Positions 1 to 5,898 of a stretch of 11,637 nucleotides of DNA are shown here, in pieces. The DNA is taken from assembly GCA_900553215.1 (NCBI GenBank), contig USCJ01000031.1, positions 1 through 11,637 of the forward strand, given 5' to 3'. The notes beneath the pieces were generated by a model that saw only the letters and a list, made by a program, of their open reading frames with translations, made no database searches and was not told the DNA's origin. The DNA is from an uncultured Collinsella sp. Lineage in GTDB: Bacteria > Actinomycetota > Coriobacteriia > Coriobacteriales > Coriobacteriaceae. The translations under genes and the position numbers were made by a program. The stretch's first letter is position 1. Each line of letters opens with the position of its first letter.

Positions 1-2700
1 GCCGAGATCGAGATCCCCGAGGAGCTGCGCGACAATCTGGCGCTGTTCTTGCGCCTGGAGCGCCGTGTGCTTAGCGAGTATGATCCCGAGATCGCGGACC
101 TGTTCGACAAGATTTTGACAGCCGAGATTGTGGCCAACGCCGGAAACCCCGGCACCCGTGCTGCCGACGAGTCCGTCGACGAGCAGGGCGTGCCCACTGC
201 CGACGAGCCCACCGCCGTGGCGTTTCGCGAGGTCGTTGATCTGATCGACAGTCTGCCGCTCGATAAGCAGCAGGTTATCGTCCGCGCCTTTACGAGCTTC
301 TTCCATCTGGCAAACCTGTCGGAGGAGAACTACCGCGTGGCGCAGCTGCGCGAGCGCGAGGCCGGCGCATCGACCGATACCGAGGTCGATCCCGCCAACG
401 AGCTCACCGTCGCCTATCACCAGTTGGTAAACGAGATGGGTGTCGAGGGCGCCAACGAGCTGCTCGACAAGCTGGAGTTCCACCCTGTCTTTACCGCACA
501 TCCCACCGAGGCCCGTCGTAAGGCCGTCGAGGGCAAGATTCGCCGTATTTCCAACCTGCTGGAGGAGCGTCCGCGTCTGGGCGGCTCCGACCTGGTGGAG
601 AACGAGCGCCATATGCTGCAGGAAATCGACGCCCTGGTGCGTACGAGCCCCATCGCGCTCAAGAAACCCACGCCGGTCGAGGAAGCCGATACCATCATCG
701 ACATCTTCGATAACACGCTGTTCGACGTCATCCCCGTTATCTATCGTCGTTTTGACGACTGGGTGCTGGGCGACAAGGCGGGTACCGTGCCGCCGCTGTG
801 CCCGGCGTTCTTCCATCCCGGCAGCTGGATCGGTTCCGACCGCGACGGTAACCCCAACGTCACCGCCAAGGTGAGCCGTGAGGTCGCCGCCAAGTACTTC
901 ACCCACATGGTGCTCAAGCTCGAGGACAAGTGCCGCCGCATCGGCCGCAACCTCACGCTCGAGGCCACCTACAGCAAGCCGTCTGCCGAGCTCATCAACC
1001 TGTGGAACCATCAGGTCGAGATGAGCACCCAGTACACCGCACGCGCCGAGCTGATCTCCGAGCACGAGCCGCATCGCGCCGTCATGCTCGTCATGGCCGA
1101 CCGCCTGAACGCCACCGTGCGTCGCATCACCGACACCATGTACCACAGCGCAGACGAGTTCTTGGATGACCTGCGCGTCGTTCAGCGCTCCCTGGCCGCC
1201 TGCGGTGCCGTCCGTGCTGCCTACGGCCCGGTCCAGACCATCATCTGGCAGGTCGAGTCCTTCGGCTTCCATATGGTCGAGATGGAGTTCCGTCAGCACT
1301 CCGTGGTGCACGCCCGCGCCCTCAAGGATATTCACGAGAACGGTATCCATGGTGATTTGCAGCCCATGACGCGCGAGGTCATCGACACCTTCCGCGCTAT
1401 CGGCTCCATCCAAAAGCGCTACGGCAAGAAGATGGCGCACCGCTACATCATCTCGTTCACCAAGAGCGCTCAGCATGTGGCCGACGTCTTTGAGCTTGCC
1501 CACCTGTCCTTTGCGCACGAGGAGGACGTGCCCGAGCTCGACGTGATCCCGCTGTTCGAGCAGCTCGAGGACCTCGAGGGCTGCGTCGACGTGCTCGACC
1601 AGATGCTTACGCTGCCCGTGGTGCAAAAGCGCCTTGCCCAGACCAACCGCCGCATGGAGGTCATGCTGGGCTATTCCGACTCCTCCAAGGATGCCGGTCC
1701 TACCACGGCCATGCTCGCGCTGCACTCCGCGCAGGAGCGCATTGCCAAGTGGGCCGAGAAAAACGATATCGATCTGGTGCTCATGCACGGTCGCGGCGGT
1801 GCCGTGGGCCGTGGCGGCGGTCCGGCCAACAAGGCCGTGCTGGCGCAGCCCAAGGGTTCGGTCAACTGCTTCTTTAAGCTCACCGAGCAGGGCGAGGTCA
1901 TCTTTGCCCGCTACGGCAACCGCACGCTGGCTCAGCGCCATGTTGAGTCCGTTGCCGCCGCAACGCTTTTGCAGTCGGCTCCGAGCGTCGAGAAGACCAA
2001 CACCGAGACCACGCAGAAGTTCTGGGATATGGCCGAGAAGCTCAACGCAGTAAGCCATGAGCGCTATCTGGACCTGCTGAACACTGAGGACTTTACACCG
2101 TGGTTCTCGACCGTGACGCCGCTGACCGAGGTCGGTCTGCTGCCGATTGGCTCGCGCCCGGCCAAGCGCGGTCTGGGTGCCAAGTCGCTCGACGACCTGC
2201 GTACCATTCCGTGGATCTTCAGCTGGAGCCAGGCGCGCATTAACCTGGCCGCTTGGTACGGCCTGGGCACCGCCTGCGAGCAGTTTGGCGACCTTGACCA
2301 GCTCAAGGCTGCCTACCAGGAGTGGCCGTTCTTCCGCACCTTTATCGACAACATCGAGATGTCGATCGCCAAGACCGACCAGCGCATCGCTAAGATGTAT
2401 CTGCACCTAGGCGATCGTCAGGATCTGTCCAAGAAGGTCTTCACCGAGATGCAGCTCACGCGTAAGTGGGTCCTTGCCATCGTCGGTGACGAGTGGCCGC
2501 TGCAGCGTCGTCGCGTGCTCGGCTGCGCCGTCCGCGTGCGTAACCCCTATGTCGACGCCCTGTCCATCGCCCAGGTCCGCGCCCTTCGCGAGGTGCGTAT
2601 GAACCAGGACGAGATGGCAGAGGAGAAGAAGGCCGAGTACATGAGCCTGATTCTTTCGACTGTGACCGGCGTCTCGGCAGGATTGCAGAACACGGGGTAA
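1..2700 (+). CDS. ppc: Phosphoenolpyruvate carboxylase, 5'-truncated by the window edge
   Basis: Carboxylates phosphoenolpyruvate with bicarbonate to give oxaloacetate, the anaplerotic feed to the TCA cycle and aspartate family; cytosolic. The frame is open from base 1 (it begins AEIEIPEELRDN), so the true start lies just outside; a TTG at 49 is only an internal codon. The 899 visible codons approach the full family length, so probably only some 10-20 residues are missing. Family motifs appear in order: FTAHPTEARR (catalytic His codon at 499), GSDRDGNPNVT (about 835-865), EFRQHS, LGYSDSSKDAG (about 1667-1700), HGRGGAVGRGGGP (about 1786-1825), GSRPAKRGLG, IPWIFSWSQARINLAAWYG, and the C-terminal QNTG. 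Residues matching the E. coli aspartate-inhibitor site (R587, K773, R832, N881) are present at codons 1792, 2371, 2539 and 2689, so feedback inhibition by aspartate is likely (inference). It converges on ilvE. Confidence 0.97.
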   Translation, partial: AEIEIPEELRDNLALFLRLERRVLSEYDPEIADLFDKILTAEIVANAGNPGTRAADESVDEQGVPTADEPTAVAFREVVDLIDSLPLDKQQVIVRAFTSFFHLANLSEENYRVAQLREREAGASTDTEVDPANELTVAYHQLVNEMGVEGANELLDKLEFHPVFTAHPTEARRKAVEGKIRRISNLLEERPRLGGSDLVENERHMLQEIDALVRTSPIALKKPTPVEEADTIIDIFDNTLFDVIPVIYRRFDDWVLGDKAGTVPPLCPAFFHPGSWIGSDRDGNPNVTAKVSREVAAKYFTHMVLKLEDKCRRIGRNLTLEATYSKPSAELINLWNHQVEMSTQYTARAELISEHEPHRAVMLVMADRLNATVRRITDTMYHSADEFLDDLRVVQRSLAACGAVRAAYGPVQTIIWQVESFGFHMVEMEFRQHSVVHARALKDIHENGIHGDLQPMTREVIDTFRAIGSIQKRYGKKMAHRYIISFTKSAQHVADVFELAHLSFAHEEDVPELDVIPLFEQLEDLEGCVDVLDQMLTLPVVQKRLAQTNRRMEVMLGYSDSSKDAGPTTAMLALHSAQERIAKWAEKNDIDLVLMHGRGGAVGRGGGPANKAVLAQPKGSVNCFFKLTEQGEVIFARYGNRTLAQRHVESVAAATLLQSAPSVEKTNTETTQKFWDMAEKLNAVSHERYLDLLNTEDFTPWFSTVTPLTEVGLLPIGSRPAKRGLGAKSLDDLRTIPWIFSWSQARINLAAWYGLGTACEQFGDLDQLKAAYQEWPFFRTFIDNIEMSIAKTDQRIAKMYLHLGDRQDLSKKVFTEMQLTRKWVLAIVGDEWPLQRRRVLGCAVRVRNPYVDALSIAQVRALREVRMNQDEMAEEKKAEYMSLILSTVTGVSAGLQNTG

Positions 2701-2765
2701 TCGATAGCCCTGTAGTCGCTGTCCGGGGCCGCCGTATGTTTGCTTTCCGGCGCGTCCTCGGACAT

Positions 2766-2810
2766 GCAAGAAGCCCTCGCTGCGCACTTCGTGCGGCGAG
2801 GGCTTCTTGC
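2766..2810. terminator. Bidirectional hairpin terminator between convergent ppc and ilvE
   Basis: A perfect 15-bp inverted repeat (GCAAGAAGCCCTCGC at 2766-2780, its complement at 2796-2810) encloses a second 5-bp stem (CGCAC/GTGCG, loop TTC) with a 2-nt bulge at 2781-2782. It sits 65 bp after the ppc stop and 57 bp after the ilvE stop on the opposite strand. No long T-run follows on either side; the only T-rich bases are those within the arms. Its placement between convergent stops makes a shared terminator the natural reading. Confidence 0.8.
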
Positions 2811-2867
2811 GTCCTGCGGAGTGCGCCGGAAAGGAAGGTTGCCCTCGGGCCGAACAGCTATGGCAGC

Positions 2868-3920
2868 TTACGCGACGGGGTAAACCCAGTTGTGCTTATC
2901 TTCAACAGCACCAGACTGGATACCAGTCAGGGTCTCGCGAAGCTTCTTCATCACAGGGCCGATCTCGGTGTAGCCAGCCGGGAAGGTCACGGTCTCGTCG
3001 GCGCCGTAAACCTTGTTGTCGATCTCGCCGACCGGGGAGATAACGGCAGCGGTGCCGCACAGGCCGCACTCGACAAAGGTACCGGCCTTGACCTCGGCCC
3101 ACTCGACAGGGCGTTGGTCGACGGTAATGCCCAGGTCCTGAGCAACCTGAACGAGCGAACGACGGGTGATAGAGGGCAGGATGGAGTCGGTGTGCGACTG
3201 CGGAACGACGAGGGTGCCGTCCTCCTTCACGAACAGCACGTTGGCGCCGCCGGTCTCCTCGACATAGGTGCGGGACTCGGAGTCGAGATACAGGTTCTCG
3301 GCATAACCCTCGCGATGGGCCTCCATCGTGGGTTTAAGGGACATGGCGTAGTTCAGGCCGGCCTTGATGTTACCGGTGCCGTGCGGTGCAGCGCGGTCAT
3401 ACTCGGAAACGCGCAGCTTGACGGGCTTGAGGCCACCCTTAAAGTACGGACCGACCGGGGTCACGAGAATGCGGAACGTGTACTCAGGAGCGGGAGCCAC
3501 GCCGATCACGTCACCGGAGCCGATCATAAACGGACGCACGTACAGGGTCGCGCCGGAACCGAAGGGCGGAACCCAGGCGGCGTTGGCAGAAACGACCTGC
3601 TTGACGGCCTCAACGAACTTGTCCTTGGGGAACGGGGGCATCTCGAGGCGCTGGGCAGAGTTATACATGCGCTCGGCGTTCATATCGGGACGGAAGCAGA
3701 CGATGCTGCCGTCCTCGGCGGTGTAAGCCTTCAGGCCCTCAAAGACCTCCTGGCAGTAATGGAAGATGCCACCGCACTCGGAGACATGCAGGGTGTGGTC
3801 GGTAGTCAGACCGCCCTCGTCCCACTCGCCATCCTTCCAATGAGCCTCGTAGCTGTAATCGGTCTTCATGTAGCCAAAGCCGAGGCTACCCCAATCGATA
3901 TCCTTCTTCTCGACAGTCAT
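2868..3920 (-). CDS. ilvE: Branched-chain amino acid aminotransferase
   Basis: PLP-dependent transaminase interconverting Leu/Ile/Val and their 2-keto acids with 2-oxoglutarate/glutamate; last step of branched-chain amino acid synthesis; cytosolic. The 350-residue product is the longer, human BCAT-like subtype. Visible hallmarks: FEGLKAY at 60-66, RPDMNAERM (78-85), YVRPFMIG (127-134), GTGNIKAGLNYA with the PLP lysine K186, EETGGAN at 221-227, and CGTAAVISPVG at 288-298. The chosen ATG at 3920 has AAGGAG 6 nt upstream (minus strand 3932-3927). The frame stays open back to a GTG at 4070, but that extension is Arg-rich (about 50 residues), unlike the family N-terminus and lacks a Shine-Dalgarno. 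C285 and C288 form a CxxC four residues before the position of the human redox CxxC. Monocistronic by position; its stop faces the ppc terminator. Confidence 0.96.
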   Translation of the reverse strand: MTVEKKDIDWGSLGFGYMKTDYSYEAHWKDGEWDEGGLTTDHTLHVSECGGIFHYCQEVFEGLKAYTAEDGSIVCFRPDMNAERMYNSAQRLEMPPFPKDKFVEAVKQVVSANAAWVPPFGSGATLYVRPFMIGSGDVIGVAPAPEYTFRILVTPVGPYFKGGLKPVKLRVSEYDRAAPHGTGNIKAGLNYAMSLKPTMEAHREGYAENLYLDSESRTYVEETGGANVLFVKEDGTLVVPQSHTDSILPSITRRSLVQVAQDLGITVDQRPVEWAEVKAGTFVECGLCGTAAVISPVGEIDNKVYGADETVTFPAGYTEIGPVMKKLRETLTGIQSGAVEDKHNWVYPVA

Positions 3921-4066
3921 ATGTCGCTCCTTACATACACAGTTGCATACTCGCGAACTCGCACGCAAGGACCGAGGCCGACCGCGTCGCAACGTCGCAC
4001 GCCCGGAGCGTAGAGCCGGACGGGACACGCGAACGGCATCAAAGCCGATGGCACGTCGATTCGCAT
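3917..4066 (-). other. Possible leaderless 49-codon upstream ORF overlapping the ilvE start
   Basis: Read on the minus strand, ATG at 4066-4064 opens a 49-residue frame ending in TGA at 3919-3917, overlapping the ilvE ATG (3920-3918) as ATGA. A TACAAT hexamer (4079-4074) lies 7 nt before this ATG, the arrangement expected for a leaderless actinobacterial transcript, and no Shine-Dalgarno precedes it. The peptide has 8 valines in 49 residues (V35, V37, V43, V45 cluster near the end) and three cysteines, and the last codons run through the ilvE AAGGAG. This could couple or attenuate ilvE translation. It may also be a chance open frame: GC-rich DNA yields these readily. Confidence 0.3.
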
Positions 4067-4073
4067 GCACGAG

Positions 4074-4079
4074 ATTGTA
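4074..4079 (-). promoter_or_regulatory. Candidate -10 box for ilvE
   Basis: TACAAT on the minus strand is the best -10 match between dedA and ilvE. The hexamer 17 nt upstream is TTTTAT, a poor -35, so the call rests mostly on the -10 and on position. It would give a start site near 4066 and, if ribosomes ignore the upstream ORF, a leader of about 147 nt before ilvE. Confidence 0.4.
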
Positions 4080-4149
4080 CTCCCCGTACGCGTCTGATAA
4101 AACGCTTTTCTTTAACTAAGTAAAGTATTTTCATTTGACCGAAGCAGAA

Positions 4150-4179
4150 AGGCCCGCCGCCGTAAAGGGTGACGGGCCT
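4150..4179 (-). terminator. Rho-independent terminator downstream of the DedA gene
   Basis: AGGCCCG (4150-4156) and CGGGCCT (4173-4179) form a 7-bp GC-rich stem with a 16-nt interior. On the minus strand the right side is followed by TTTCTGCTT. It lies 30 bp past the dedA-family stop and upstream of the ilvE promoter, separating those two minus-strand units. Confidence 0.75.
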
Positions 4180-4208
4180 CAACGGCACGGTTTGCGCGCT
4201 GGCTCGAG

Positions 4209-4856
4209 CTACGCGTTCTTTTTGCCCAGCTTAGCCTTAACCAGACCGACCACGGTCGGGATGATCGACACGGCAACGATGCCAACGATTAGCAGCTCAA
4301 AGTGCTCCTGCACAAAGGGAATGCCGCCAAAGAAGTAGCCCAGCAGAGTGAAGACCGTCGACCAGGTAATGCCGCCCAACACGTTAAAGATGACAAAGTT
4401 GCGCCAATGCATGCCGCCCATGCCAGCGATGAAGGGCACAAAGGTGCGGATAAACGGAAAGAAGCGGCCCAGGAAGATGGCCAGGTGGCCCCACTTGTCC
4501 AAGAAGTCCTCGGACTTTTTGATGCGCTCGGGCGTCATGGCCTTGACCTTGCCCGAGGCAATAATCTTTTTGCCAAAGAAATGGCCGATCATAAAGTTGC
4601 ACTGATCGCCCAAGATGGCAGCGGCCCATGCAACGGCCAGCAAAGCCACGATGTTAAAGCCGCCGTTGTGGGCAAAGAAGCCCGAGGCAAACAGCAGCGA
4701 ATCGCCGGGAAGGAACGGGAAGAACACCACGCCCGTCTCGATAAAGATAATCAGGAACACGCAGCCGTAGGCCATAAGCGGGCCGGCGGCGATCCAGCTG
4801 GCGATCGCGGTGCGCGGGTCCTTAAGCAGCTCGGCAATGAAATTGATGAAACCCAT
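4209..4856 (-). CDS. DedA-family (SNARE-associated/VTT domain) integral membrane protein
   Basis: 215 residues, polytopic, with hydrophobic stretches at about 23-62, 68-92, 124-145, 155-178 and 186-206. DedA proteins act in the cytoplasmic membrane; characterised members translocate undecaprenyl phosphate or phospholipid and support envelope homeostasis and antimicrobial-peptide resistance. The family signature is clear: FIETGVVFFPFLPGDSLLF (E40 and D52), GDQCNFMIGHFFGKK (83-97), then RFFPFIRTFVPFIAGMGGM (R131, R137) and GGITWSTVFTLLGYFFGG. E40, D52, R131 and R137 match the acidic and arginine residues essential in E. coli YqjA/YghB. I chose ATG 4856 because GAGAGG lies 9 nt upstream; the frame opens 28 residues earlier, but that extension is Arg-rich and crosses the likely promoter. 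The substrate cannot be told from sequence. It is divergent from cysE. Confidence 0.94.
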   Translation of the reverse strand: MGFINFIAELLKDPRTAIASWIAAGPLMAYGCVFLIIFIETGVVFFPFLPGDSLLFASGFFAHNGGFNIVALLAVAWAAAILGDQCNFMIGHFFGKKIIASGKVKAMTPERIKKSEDFLDKWGHLAIFLGRFFPFIRTFVPFIAGMGGMHWRNFVIFNVLGGITWSTVFTLLGYFFGGIPFVQEHFELLIVGIVAVSIIPTVVGLVKAKLGKKNA

Positions 4857-4902
4857 GAAGTAAAACCTCTCAGTTGTGGGCGCGGACACGTCCAAGTTGA
4901 CC

Positions 4903-4908
4903 AGTATA
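4903..4908 (-). promoter_or_regulatory. Candidate -10 box for the DedA gene
   Basis: TATACT on the minus strand, about 47 nt before the ATG, predicting a leader near 40 nt that includes GAGAGG. The only -35-like hexamer (TTGCGC) is at a 19-nt spacing, so the promoter is weak or activator-assisted. Confidence 0.45.
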
Positions 4909-5021
4909 CGGTTGCGGCGCCCCCTCGTGCGCAACCCCACAAAAGCATGACTCCATTACCAGCAAGTTTGCATAACTGACACCTGTCGTGCAAAGCCGCC
5001 AAGATTGTTCTTCCTAATCCC

Positions 5022-5034
5022 TAGCGAATCGCTA
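5022..5034. promoter_or_regulatory. Perfect palindrome abutting the cysE -10 box (candidate operator)
   Basis: TAGCGA-A-TCGCTA has 6-bp arms around a single central base. Its last two bases are the first two of TATACT, placing it in the spacer of the cysE promoter where a bound repressor would block RNA polymerase. I do not recognise the site as CymR, Cbl or another named cysteine regulator motif. Confidence 0.4.
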
Positions 5035-5038
5035 TACT
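5033..5038 (+). promoter_or_regulatory. Candidate -10 box for cysE
   Basis: TATACT lies 41 nt before the GTG start and predicts a transcript start near 5045. No good -35 stands at 16-18 nt; TTGTTC at 5005-5010 is 22 nt away. The promoter may depend on an activator, or be read through the adjoining palindrome. Confidence 0.5.
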
Positions 5039-5079
5039 TTATTGAATCGCATTGCCATGGCGCTAAGGGAGGGCGGCCG

Positions 5080-5784
5080 GTGAGCTTTATCAATACCATT
5101 CGCGAGGACATCAAGACCGTCCAGGCGCAGGACCCCGCTGCGCAAAACGGCCTGGTCATTTTCCTTTCGTACCCCGGTCTGCATGCCAAGTGGAGCCACG
5201 TACCCGAGCACTGGCTCTGGGAGCATGGTCATCGCTCGCTCGCCCGCGTGCTCTCACAAATCACCCGTCATATCACCGGCGTCGAGATTCATCCCGCCGC
5301 GCAGATCGGCAAGCACTTCTTTATCGACCATGCCATGGGCGTCGTCATCGGCGAGACCACCATTGTGGGCGACAACTGCGTGCTCTACCAGGGCGTCACG
5401 CTCGGCGGTACCGGCAACGAAACCGGTAAGCGCCACCCCACCCTGGGCAATAACGTCACCGTGGGCGCAGGCGCCAAGGTGCTCGGCAACATTCGCATCG
5501 GCAACAACGTCAAGATCGGCGGCAACTCGGTCGTCGTCAAAGACGTGCCCGATAACTGCACCGTCGTGGGCGTGCCAGGCCGCATCATCAAGCGCAACGG
5601 CTGCCGCGTGTTCGAAGAAAGCTTCGATGCCAAGCAGCATCGCGAGTACATGCCCGATGACGCCGCCGAGCAGAGCGCCCTCAACCGCCAGGGCATCACC
5701 GAGAATGCCCGCCGCGTCAAAGAACTCGAGCGAGAGGTGGCCGAGCTCAAGGCCCTCGTCGCCAAGCTCGTGGACGAGCACTAG
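5080..5784 (+). CDS. cysE: Serine O-acetyltransferase
   Basis: Transfers acetyl from acetyl-CoA to L-serine to give O-acetylserine, the acceptor for sulfide in cysteine synthesis; cytosolic hexapeptide-repeat trimer or hexamer. 234 residues: a helical N-terminus (1-65) and a left-handed beta-helix (about 67-170) with the family core [28 protein letters not shown] (105-112) and KRHPTLG. Catalytic His is H84 (E. coli H158), E69 replaces E. coli D143 as in other Gram-positive enzymes, and H119 matches H193. The C-terminal 205-232 form a coiled coil with hydrophobics at 213, 216, 220, 223, 227 and 230, ending VDEH. The usual terminal Ile for docking into cysteine synthase is absent. GTG 5080 is preferred since AGGGAGGG ends 6 nt before it; the frame is open upstream to a TTG at 5005 without a site and inside the promoter. 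Confidence 0.94.
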   Translation: MSFINTIREDIKTVQAQDPAAQNGLVIFLSYPGLHAKWSHVPEHWLWEHGHRSLARVLSQITRHITGVEIHPAAQIGKHFFIDHAMGVVIGETTIVGDNCVLYQGVTLGGTGNETGKRHPTLGNNVTVGAGAKVLGNIRIGNNVKIGGNSVVVKDVPDNCTVVGVPGRIIKRNGCRVFEESFDAKQHREYMPDDAAEQSALNRQGITENARRVKELEREVAELKALVAKLVDEH

Positions 5785-5822
5785 GAACGCGAGCGGCACA
5801 AAGCAACATCGGCGCCGACGCA

Positions 5823-5865
5823 AAAGGCGCGCCAGGGAATCCATCCCCGGCGCGCCTTTCTTTTT
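5823..5865. terminator. Strong rho-independent terminator after cysE, likely bidirectional
   Basis: GGCGCGCC (5826-5833 and 5849-5856) is flanked by AAA/TTT extending the stem to 11 bp, with an inner GGG/CCC and a TTTCTTTTT tail on the plus strand. Read on the minus strand the same stem ends in TTTT, so it can also stop the ABC exporter transcript arriving from 5898. Confidence 0.9.
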
Positions 5866-5866
5866 G

Positions 5867-5898
5867 ATGTGACATGCGGGACTGTCCCTTTGTCACAT
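5867..5898. repeat. Nested palindromic element at the 3' end of the exporter operon (REP-like)
   Basis: ATGTGACA (5867-5874) pairs perfectly with TGTCACAT (5891-5898), and inside it GGGAC-T-GTCCC (5878-5888) is a second perfect palindrome. It follows the cysE terminator and its last base is the first of the exporter stop codon (minus strand TAA, 5900-5898). The core AAAGGGACAG recurs at 11610-11619 in the other orientation. Family-level identity (REP, BIME or similar) is inference; two partial copies in one window cannot prove a genome-wide repeat. Confidence 0.55.

Noticed and set aside
2736..4013. Open frame of 425 codons on the plus strand opposite ilvE
   Set aside because: It is the antisense shadow of a clear aminotransferase with all motifs; its product has no recognisable domain and GC-rich DNA gives long mirror frames.
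3921..4070. N-terminal extension of ilvE to a GTG at 4070
   Set aside because: Adds about 50 Arg-rich residues foreign to the family, has no ribosome site, and the internal ATG has a strong AAGGAG.
4857..4940. 28-residue N-terminal extension of the DedA protein
   Set aside because: Arg-rich, crosses the likely -10 box, and the later ATG has GAGAGG at good spacing.
5254..5844. 196-codon minus-strand frame opposite cysE
   Set aside because: Lies wholly on the other strand of a motif-rich enzyme and runs through the terminator; no ribosome site.
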